Assembly: GCF_020150455.1 (NCBI RefSeq)
Contig: NZ_CP083740.1
Location: 6,221,001 to 6,285,000, forward strand
Reading direction: 5' to 3'
DNA: 64,000 bases
From: Bremerella sp. TYQ1
GTDB taxonomy: Bacteria > Planctomycetota > Planctomycetia > Pirellulales > Pirellulaceae
Positions 58,284-64,000 of this stretch are shown one piece after another. The first letter of the stretch is position 1. Each line of letters begins with the position of its first letter. The notes below the pieces were generated by a model that searched no databases, was not told the DNA's origin, and saw only the letters and a list, made by a program, of their open reading frames with translations. Position numbers and translations under genes: made by a program.

Positions 58284-59171
58284 ATGCAGACCTACGAAGC
58301 GAAATGTGTCCTCGATATTCAAGCCACTTTGGGGGAAGGCCCTTCCTGGGATGCGGCCACGAAAAAGCTGCTGTGGGTCGATATCGAGAACAGTCTGGTC
58401 AATCGCTTCGACCCTGAAACAGGCCAAAACGAGTCGTGGACGGTCGAGCAGGAATGTAGTTTCGCGATTGCTTCGACGAAGGGAGATATCATCGTCGGCA
58501 CACGAGACGGGGTGGTACGGCTCGATCCGCTTTCGGGCGCCATCACCCAAGTGGCCAATCCCGAGACCAATTCCGAAACCAATCGATTTAACGACGGAAA
58601 GTGCGACCCGCGGGGTCGGCTATTCGCGGGGACGATTTCGGACACCCGAACCCCAGGCGATGCCAATTGCTACCGTTTTGACTCGCAATTCCAGTACGAA
58701 ACGGTCGTTCCTGGTGTGGTGAACAGCAACGGTTTGTGCTGGTCGCCGGATCAAAAGACGTTCTATTACATCGATACGGCGACACGGAAGGTGGATGCGT
58801 TCGACTACGATATCGAGAGCGGCAACATCACCAATCGCCGCACGGTGGTCGATATTCCGGAATCGCTGGGCATCGGCAAGCCAGACGGCATGACGATCGA
58901 CAGTGAAGGGATGCTGTGGACCGGCATGTGGGGTGGCGGTGCCGTTTGCCGTTGGAACCCTGAGAGCGGCGAACTGATCGGCAAAGTGGAAATACCCTGC
59001 CCCAACGTGACGTCTTGCTGTTTTGGTGGCGAAAATTTCGATCAGCTGTATATCACTACGCCACGAAAAGGGCTCGATGACGAGCAGCTGAAAAAATACC
59101 CCAACGCCGGCGGCCTGTTTCTCTGTCAGCCAGGCGTCCGCGGTGCCGCGACGACTCCTTTCGCCGGGTAA
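58284..59171 (+). CDS. SMP-30/gluconolactonase/LRE family protein
   Basis: A 295-residue cytoplasmic six-bladed propeller. Metal ligands fit the family: Glu in TLGEGPSWDA, Asn in NRFNDGKCDPRGR, Asn in VVNSNGLCWSPDQ and Asp in KPDGMTIDSEG. Relatives hydrolyse sugar lactones such as gluconolactone. AAGG lies upstream of the ATG. No sugar dehydrogenase is adjacent, so the substrate remains open. Confidence 0.92.
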   Translation: MQTYEAKCVLDIQATLGEGPSWDAATKKLLWVDIENSLVNRFDPETGQNESWTVEQECSFAIASTKGDIIVGTRDGVVRLDPLSGAITQVANPETNSETNRFNDGKCDPRGRLFAGTISDTRTPGDANCYRFDSQFQYETVVPGVVNSNGLCWSPDQKTFYYIDTATRKVDAFDYDIESGNITNRRTVVDIPESLGIGKPDGMTIDSEGMLWTGMWGGGAVCRWNPESGELIGKVEIPCPNVTSCCFGGENFDQLYITTPRKGLDDEQLKKYPNAGGLFLCQPGVRGAATTPFAG

Positions 59172-59260
59172 AATCGCCTTGGCGAAATAGTGTACTGGTG
59201 TATACTGTCGGCTGGAAAGAAAACCGGTCCCGCTTGGTTTGCGCGAAGCGGGGGCCGGGG

Positions 59261-59535
59261 GAAGGATTTAGCCACAGAGATCACCGAGGAAAGAGCCGGG
59301 CCGTTAGCATAACCACGATTCATTTCCATTGGTTAGTCTTGCCCCATTGGGTAGCCCGGTTTGCTTGCAAACCGGGGAGGCGAAGCCGAATCGAGGTCTT
59401 TGTGTGCGGCCAACCCAATGGAAAGACCTCTATTCGCTGCGCTCCCCAAGTTGCAAGCAACCATGGGCTACCCGGCGAAGATGTAGGAAAGTCTCCGCCT
59501 CGGTGAACTCTGTGTCCTCTGTGGCTAAATCCTTC
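59261..59535. repeat. Nested imperfect palindromic element
   Basis: Outer ends are inverted: GAAGGATTTAGCCACAGAG (59261-59279) matches the complement of 59517-59535, and CACCGAGG matches CCTCGGTG. Inside, 59352-59401 and 59422-59470 form a ~49-base imperfect inverted repeat (TAGCCC..TTGCTTGCAA..GGGGAG..GAGGTCTTT). A third short repeat CCATTGGG/CCCAATGG frames one arm. There is no open frame. It fits a non-autonomous, MITE- or REP-like element inserted between two genes; the CACAGAG-type ends resemble dispersed repeats seen in planctomycetes and verrucomicrobia. Confidence 0.7.
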
Positions 59536-59599
59536 TTCTGACGGTAAGTCTTCCAGTCACCCAGCGAAGCAGGCAGCTTGTAAGCGGCAGTATTGTTTA

Positions 59600-60682
59600 A
59601 TGGACCCTATGCGGAAAGCGATTGGCCGGGGAACGAGTGAGAACCCGACGAATCGGTTCGAGACGTTAAGCGTTTCCGACGATCTGGAGCATTTGGATCG
59701 AACCGATGCCAACGAGTTCGCCGCGCGGAAGGTGCCGACGCAGTATTTCGCCGATGCGACACAGTCGTTGGTGACTAAGAACGACAGCCCCGACATTCCG
59801 TTCACGTACAGCTTGAACCCTTATCGAGGGTGTGCTCATGGGTGTAGCTACTGCTATGCCCGGCCGTATCACGAATACTTGGGGTTCAGCAGCGGGCTCG
59901 ACTTCGAAACCAAGATTATGGTCAAGCGAGATGCCCCACAACTGTTTCGTGACTTCTTGAAACGGAAGACTTGGAAGTGTGAAGTGATTGCGATGTCTGG
60001 CGTCACCGATTGCTACCAGCCGGCCGAAAAGGAATTCGAGGTCACCAAGGGGTGCTTGGAGGTGGCCTTGGAGGCGCGGCAGCCGATTGGAATCATCACG
60101 AAGAATGCATTGGTCCTGCGCGATCTTGAACTGCTGCGGGAAATGGCTCGGCATCGGCTGGTTTGCGTGAACTTGAGCATCACATCACTCGATCAAAAGC
60201 TGACCAGGCTGATGGAACCGCGCACGTCGAGCCCTGCGGCAAGACTCAGGGCGATCGAGCAGCTGACCGCGGCCGGCATTCCGGTGAACGTAATGGTGGC
60301 GCCCATTATCCCAGGGCTGAACGACACCGAAGTTCCGAATATCTTGGAGGCAGCCGCGGCGAAGGGGGCCCTGAGTGCCGGATACACGCTGCTGAGATTG
60401 CCGCACGCCGTGAAAGAGATCTTTGTTGCTTGGCTAGAGGAAAACTTGCCGGAACATGCCGAGCGGGTTCGTTCGCGGATCGAAGCTTGCCGAGGTGGGC
60501 AACTGACCGACTCACGGTGGGGAAGCCGCATGCGGGGCGAAGGCATCATCGCTTCGACGATTGCGAAAACATTTTCTATCTTTCGTACGCGTTACGGACT
60601 AGAACAAAAGAAGGTCGCGTTAGATACGACACAATTCCGTGGGCCTACCCAAAATGGAAAGTCGCAAATGCGAATGTTTTAG
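59600..60682 (+). CDS. Radical SAM protein, PA0069/Rv2578c-like family
   Basis: A 360-residue cytoplasmic protein. The radical SAM cluster motif is CAHGCSYC (C-x3-C-x2-C) in LNPYRGCAHGCSYCYARPYHEYLG, typical of the PA0069 family. Later parts are EVIAMSGVTDCYQPAEKE, VNVMVAPIIPGLNDTE and GYTLLRLPHAVKEIF. The substrate of this family is not known. Start at 59600 or the in-frame ATG at 59609. It follows the palindromic element. Confidence 0.93.
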   Translation: MDPMRKAIGRGTSENPTNRFETLSVSDDLEHLDRTDANEFAARKVPTQYFADATQSLVTKNDSPDIPFTYSLNPYRGCAHGCSYCYARPYHEYLGFSSGLDFETKIMVKRDAPQLFRDFLKRKTWKCEVIAMSGVTDCYQPAEKEFEVTKGCLEVALEARQPIGIITKNALVLRDLELLREMARHRLVCVNLSITSLDQKLTRLMEPRTSSPAARLRAIEQLTAAGIPVNVMVAPIIPGLNDTEVPNILEAAAAKGALSAGYTLLRLPHAVKEIFVAWLEENLPEHAERVRSRIEACRGGQLTDSRWGSRMRGEGIIASTIAKTFSIFRTRYGLEQKKVALDTTQFRGPTQNGKSQMRMF

Positions 60683-60772
60683 CTGAACCGATCTTGCTTG
60701 ACTTCCGTAGGAACGAGTAAAGAATGCTAAGGCATTTCCCTTTCTATTAGCTTGCAGAGACCTCCTTTCACG

Positions 60773-61195
60773 ATGCGTTCCTTTTTGCAAACGACGATGA
60801 TCTTTGGCCTCGCCCTGCTGTTGGCGATCGGTCCGGGGTGGTGTCGTATGCATTGCCAGGCAGCTTCCGCTTCAGGAATCGCCGGCTCTGGAAACTTCGC
60901 GGTGGCTTCCTGCTGTCAGTCAAGCCGTGCCCTGGTATCGAGTACGGCGGCATCGAATACGGCCGAACATCCTTCCCCCGGGATTCCGTCCAGCGAAGAT
61001 TGCCGCTGCCAGGTTCGGCCGGTGACCAACGAAGTTCGTTTGGTTACCGTCGAGGTTCCGTCGTTGTTTCTGATCGCAGATTGGCTGTCGGTCGAACCGC
61101 TGGGTCTTGGGCTGCTGCCAAAGACGACGCTCACGCAAACACACGAGACGCCTCCCGTCCCGATTCACGTTCTGAAGTGTGTCTGGCGCTGTTAA
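60773..61195 (+). CDS. Small secreted Cys-containing protein of unknown function
   Basis: A 140-residue protein with a good signal peptide or anchor (MRSFLQTTMIFGLALLLAIGPGWC). The mature part has scattered Cys and His: WCRMHC, ASCCQ, EDCRCQ and the end HVLKCVWRC. There is no clear Shine-Dalgarno sequence, and an overlapping frame of similar size (60838-61284) exists, so support is moderate. The next gene encodes a short Cys-pair protein in the same direction. A metal-related role is possible but unproven. Confidence 0.55.
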   Translation: MRSFLQTTMIFGLALLLAIGPGWCRMHCQAASASGIAGSGNFAVASCCQSSRALVSSTAASNTAEHPSPGIPSSEDCRCQVRPVTNEVRLVTVEVPSLFLIADWLSVEPLGLGLLPKTTLTQTHETPPVPIHVLKCVWRC

Positions 61196-61314
61196 CGTTC
61201 TGCCGTTCTCAGCCCTTTCTATTGCCAACTGAAGCTGACGTGCGCGGAAAGTCCGTGACGCGCCGGCAACTGCTACACACTTAATTACTTCTATTTGAAA
61301 TTGAAAAGGACGTG

Positions 61315-61542
61315 ATGATGATCACTAAACTTGTTTTTGGTTCGTTGGTTGCTTTGGGTCTTGGTTTCGGTGCGATGTCGGTTCCTGCGACGACTGCCTC
61401 GCAGGCACCTCAGGCCGACTGTTGCACGCTGCAATTGGAATGCTGTGAAACGCAGGAAGCTTGCTGCGACGACGTGAAGCCAACGTGCTGCGAAGAAGGT
61501 CAGGCATGCTGCGAAGAAGTCGCCGCGTGCTGCAGCAAATAG
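61315..61542 (+). CDS. Small secreted Cys-pair repeat protein
   Basis: A 75-residue protein (74 or 76 if the neighbouring start codons are used). A signal peptide covers about 1-30. The mature part carries six CC pairs separated by 5, 5, 6, 5 and 5 residues, with Glu and Asp between them, a heptad-like pattern. AAAAGGA lies 4 bases before the ATG. A strong terminator follows. Such a peptide could bind copper, zinc or iron-sulfur, or be a disulfide-rich structural peptide. I know no named family. Confidence 0.8.
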   Translation: MMITKLVFGSLVALGLGFGAMSVPATTASQAPQADCCTLQLECCETQEACCDDVKPTCCEEGQACCEEVAACCSK

Positions 61543-61575
61543 TGCGATTGCTCGCGTTATGATGAATTAAACGTG

Positions 61576-61612
61576 GCCCCTTTTCAGGATTCGCCTGGAA
61601 AAGGGGCTTTTT
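61576..61612 (+). terminator. Rho-independent terminator
   Basis: GCCCCTTTTCAGG pairs with CCTGGAAAAGGGGC (one bulge) around ATTCG, and a run of five T follows. It ends the transcript of the Cys-pair gene. Confidence 0.9.
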
Positions 61613-61718
61613 ATGCGCTTTTGCAGGGCGGTTGGTTGAAGCGTGGCAAGTGGGGAAGGATAATAGGACACCCTCTCCAAAACCCCATCCTCTAACTCAA
61701 CCTAGGAGTTTCCTACCC

Positions 61719-62369
61719 ATGCAGAAATCTTGGCTGATGTTTGGCTTGTTGATCTTTGGCTTCGCGGCAACGGCCCAAGCGGAAGAAGGCTGGGTCGAAC
61801 TGTTCAACGGTAAAGACCTGAGCGGCTGGACCCAAAAGAACGGCACCGCCACGTACGAAGTTAAAGACGGCACCATTCTTGGCACCACCAAGACCGGCAG
61901 CCCTAACTCTTTCCTGTGCACCGACGAAGAGTACGGCAACTTTGAACTCGAGTTCGACGTGAAAGTTCACGACAAGCTGAACTCCGGGGTTCAAATTCGT
62001 TCGCAGACCAAGGGCGACACCAACGACGGTCGCGTGAATGGTCCTCAAGTCGAAATCGAAGCTGGCAAAGCGGAAGCTGGTTACGTTTACGGCGAAGCGA
62101 CCGGCCGCGGTTGGTTGACTCCTAAGGAACGTCTCAAGCCACATTCGCACTTCAAGAGCGGCGAGTGGAATCACTACCGCGTTGTTGCTAACGGCCCACG
62201 TATTCAAACGTGGATCAATGGCGAAATGATCGAAGACCTGAACGACGAAGAGATCTACAAGTCGCATCCGAAGGGATTCATCGGCCTGCAGGTGCACGGC
62301 ATCGGCAAGCAACAAGGTCCTTACGACGTCGCTTGGAAAAACATCAAACTGAAGAAGCTGGCCGACTAG
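61719..62369 (+). CDS. Secreted DUF1080 (3-keto-disaccharide hydrolase family) protein
   Basis: A 216-residue protein with a signal peptide ending near residue 22 (ATAQAEE). The rest is one DUF1080 domain, a concanavalin-like beta sandwich: EEGWVELFNGKDLSGW, GTTKTGSPNSFLCTDEEYGNFELEFDVK, LNSGVQIRSQ, NGPQVEIEAGKAEAG and GFIGLQVHG. Relatives hydrolyse or bind 3-keto-sugars in the periplasm. AGGAG lies 10 bases before the ATG. It is flanked by terminators on both sides, so it is a single-gene unit. Confidence 0.93.
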   Translation: MQKSWLMFGLLIFGFAATAQAEEGWVELFNGKDLSGWTQKNGTATYEVKDGTILGTTKTGSPNSFLCTDEEYGNFELEFDVKVHDKLNSGVQIRSQTKGDTNDGRVNGPQVEIEAGKAEAGYVYGEATGRGWLTPKERLKPHSHFKSGEWNHYRVVANGPRIQTWINGEMIEDLNDEEIYKSHPKGFIGLQVHGIGKQQGPYDVAWKNIKLKKLAD

Positions 62370-62398
62370 TTTTCTAGTAGCTTAGCGCCCAAATCTTT

Positions 62399-62434
62399 AG
62401 GTGGTCATTGCTTAGGTGATGACCACCTTTTTTT
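62399..62434 (+). terminator. Rho-independent terminator of the DUF1080 gene
   Basis: AGGTGGTCAT (62399-62408) pairs with ATGACCACCT (62419-62428) and a run of seven T follows. It lies 30 bases after the DUF1080 stop. Confidence 0.92.
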
Positions 62435-62604
62435 GTGTGAACCTTCAAAAGCCATCGTGATTGCCGCACGACCACCACGGTTAAGAACACGTAAACCGGC
62501 CACCATTTCTTCTTGAGCGGTTGTCAGCGAATTCTCGGCAAATCGAGCCGATAAGTCGCGATTCTACGCGTCGCTCCGGTTTTTCTATCGCATTCTTCCA
62601 GGTT

Positions 62605-62619
62605 TGGCATAGTGCTTGC
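62605..62619 (+). promoter_or_regulatory. Candidate sigma-54 (-24/-12) promoter
   Basis: TGGCATAGTGCTTGC matches the sigma-54 consensus TGGCACG-N4-TTGC in 9 of 11 set bases, with exactly the right distance between GG and GC. The predicted transcription start is near 62631, about 125 bases before the secreted glycine-zipper protein gene. The remaining gap 62435-62756 shows no other gene. Confidence 0.6.
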
Positions 62620-62756
62620 CATGTACCTAAGCCAACAAGCAATTCGTGGAAGATCGTCGTACCCATCGTTCGACGAGACTCGAATACGTCGCCCCAAGTC
62701 CGAACACGTATTCGCGAACTTGGAAGTTCCCCCTCAATCATGAGAAAGGAAAGACT

Positions 62757-63788
62757 ATGAAAATCACGCCAAGCAATTGGATTCTAGGGCTGGTCGCAGC
62801 GACCGGTTTGGCACTCGCTGGTACGGCCAACGCTCAAGACCTCGGCGGTGTTGTCGAATCCGCTGGTGAGGCCGTAAGCGGCGCCGCTGATGCAGGTGCC
62901 AATGCCGGCGCTAACGTTCAGGGTGCCGTTGAAGGTGCTGCTGATGCCGGAGTTCAAGGCGCCGTCGAAGGTACTCGTGGTGCTGTCGATGCTGGTGCTG
63001 ATGCAGGTGCCAACGTTACACCACCCGCAACGCCTGCTACGCCTGACACCCCAGCACGTGGGCTGACCGAATCGATCGAAGGTGCTGCTGGTGATGCGGC
63101 CGCTGACGTTGACGCGAGTCTAGACGCACAAGCTCCGAACTTGAATGACGCTCCGAATCCACCTCAAGTGGGTGCTGACGTCGACGCAGATGTCGATGCC
63201 AACATTAACAGCAACCGTCTAGATGCCGACGCACGGATTAACGCCGATGGTCGTGTTGATGCCGATGCTCGTATGCGTGACCGAGATGGTCGCGATCGAG
63301 ATCGTGACTTCGACCGTGGCGACCGAGATCGTCGTGATCGCGACATGGACCGTAACGCTCGCTGGCGTTTCAAGAACCAGAACGGTACCTGGTGGTACTG
63401 GACTCCAGCCAACAGCTGGATGGTTTACCGTAACGGCGGTTGGGTGAACTACAACGGTCCTGGTTACGGTCACGGTGGTGCATGGTACGACAACTACCAA
63501 CCACGTCGTACGACCGGATACCGTGGTGGTGACTACCGAGATGGTTACTACTACCGCGATAACGACGGCATGCGATTCTACTACGATGGTGGCCGACGTT
63601 ATTACTACGACAACGATGGTCGATACTACTTCGACGGTGCCAACCGTCGTTACGATCGCCGATTCGCTGATCCAGACGTCCGCCGTGGTGCTGGTATCGG
63701 AGCCGGCATCGGTGGAGCCATCGGTGGTCGAGAAGGTGCCCGAATCGGTGCTGGTATCGGTGCCGCTGTCGGCGACGCCGCTGACTAG
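62757..63788 (+). CDS. Secreted low-complexity protein with glycine-zipper C-terminus
   Basis: A 343-residue exported protein; the signal peptide ends near residue 26 (TANAQ). The mature part has four zones: an Ala/Gly/Asp repeat (about 30-160, built from GAVEGAADAG-like units); a charged Asp/Arg zone (about 175-240, DRDGRDRDRDFDRGDRD); a Tyr/Gly/Asp zone (about 245-305); and a glycine zipper (GAGIGAGIGGAIGG). The last may insert in or sit on the outer membrane. AGGA precedes the ATG. No enzyme motif is seen; a structural or envelope-surface role is likely. A sigma-54-type promoter lies upstream. Confidence 0.85.
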   Translation: MKITPSNWILGLVAATGLALAGTANAQDLGGVVESAGEAVSGAADAGANAGANVQGAVEGAADAGVQGAVEGTRGAVDAGADAGANVTPPATPATPDTPARGLTESIEGAAGDAAADVDASLDAQAPNLNDAPNPPQVGADVDADVDANINSNRLDADARINADGRVDADARMRDRDGRDRDRDFDRGDRDRRDRDMDRNARWRFKNQNGTWWYWTPANSWMVYRNGGWVNYNGPGYGHGGAWYDNYQPRRTTGYRGGDYRDGYYYRDNDGMRFYYDGGRRYYYDNDGRYYFDGANRRYDRRFADPDVRRGAGIGAGIGGAIGGREGARIGAGIGAAVGDAAD

Positions 63789-63824
63789 TCGCTAGTCGGC
63801 AATCAGCTAGATGCTTAGGGACAG

Positions 63825-63859
63825 AGCCCCGCGAGGCGAAAAGCTTCGCGGGGCTTTTT
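63825..63859 (+). terminator. Rho-independent terminator
   Basis: AGCCCCGCGA pairs with TCGCGGGGCT, followed by five T. It ends the transcript of the glycine-zipper protein gene. Confidence 0.92.
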
Positions 63860-63898
63860 AATGCGCCGGCTAGAACGCTATAGATTGAACAAAGCCGC

Positions 63899-64000
63899 TC
63901 AGTCTTGCATCTTCAGCGAGAGTGTTAGCGGTTTGGTTCCCCGGACCAGCTTGACGGCCACCTTTTCGCCGGGCATGCAGTTTTGAGCCGCGTAGGCGAG
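63899..64000 (-). CDS. PDZ-domain protein, C-terminal fragment (cut by right edge)
   Basis: Minus-strand frame of 33 codons with stop at 63899-63901 and no start inside the window. The visible end reads like the last part of a PDZ domain: Met-Pro-Gly-Glu-Lys-Val followed by the strand VKLVRGTKPLTLSLKM. Proteins of this kind include trypsin-like proteases and PDZ-containing secreted proteins, but the rest is not visible. Confidence 0.65.
   Translation of the reverse strand, partial: LAYAAQNCMPGEKVAVKLVRGTKPLTLSLKMQD

Noticed and set aside
60838..61284. 148-codon open frame overlapping the small secreted Cys protein gene
   Set aside because: Arg-rich sequence without signal peptide or family likeness; the other frame has a proper signal peptide.
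62880..63060. Tandem DNA repeat or CRISPR-like array
   Set aside because: The repetition is of codons for Ala/Gly/Asp within a coding frame; units vary in length and there are no spacers.

Overview
The window reads as chromosomal DNA of a planctomycete, most likely of the Pirellulaceae (Blastopirellula/Bremerella/Rhodopirellula type). This is inferred from family content: paired PSCyt1-DUF1549-DUF1553 and DUF1501 genes, paired DUF1592-type and DUF1552 genes, an ECF sigma factor beside a FecR-like membrane protein, a giant ThuA/PVC-type CxxCH protein, an N-terminal LEDR-type export motif, and an alternative complex III operon. No phage, integrase, transposase or CRISPR array is visible. GC content and codon use look even across most of the window.

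Layout. Positions 1-1628 hold a leftward ECF sigma factor and FecR-type regulator, cut by the left edge. Positions 1809-11934 hold two rightward cytochrome/Tat-protein pairs on either side of an L-serine ammonia-lyase. A leftward CbxX/CfxQ-type AAA ATPase follows (11931-13691), then a 1613-residue secreted multidomain redox protein (13995-18836). Positions 18931-23080 hold a leftward exported DJ-1/PfpI protein, a Ser/Thr kinase carrying a zinc-finger anti-sigma-like N-terminus, and its ECF sigma factor. Positions 23281-32115 hold a small Rho-N-type protein, a beta-propeller protein, a CheB-CheR-PAS hybrid histidine kinase, a HAD-IIA phosphatase and an SPFH protein. Positions 32588-32837 carry two atypical tRNA-like cloverleaves. 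Positions 32938-35743 hold three leftward genes, two of them resembling immunity-type families (DUF4926/SUKH and DUF2262). An ABC-F ATPase follows.

The main system is a leftward respiratory cluster, 52410 down to 38153: actA, actB, actC, a fused actD-actE, actF, a small membrane protein, a SCO copper chaperone, then caa3-type oxidase subunits II, I, III, IV and a second III-like subunit. Together they would carry electrons from quinol through alternative complex III to oxygen. Directly upstream, also leftward, lies a RegB/RegA (PrrB/PrrA)-like redox two-component pair, a plausible regulator of the cluster.

The right end (54769-64000) holds a small membrane protein, DAHP synthase, a Rieske protein, a CysQ-like phosphatase, an SMP-30 lactonase, a nested palindromic repeat element, a radical SAM protein, two small secreted Cys-containing proteins, a DUF1080 protein, and a secreted low-complexity glycine-zipper protein preceded by a good sigma-54 promoter match. 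A PDZ-like protein is cut by the right edge.

All family names come from reading motifs by eye; no database search was run.
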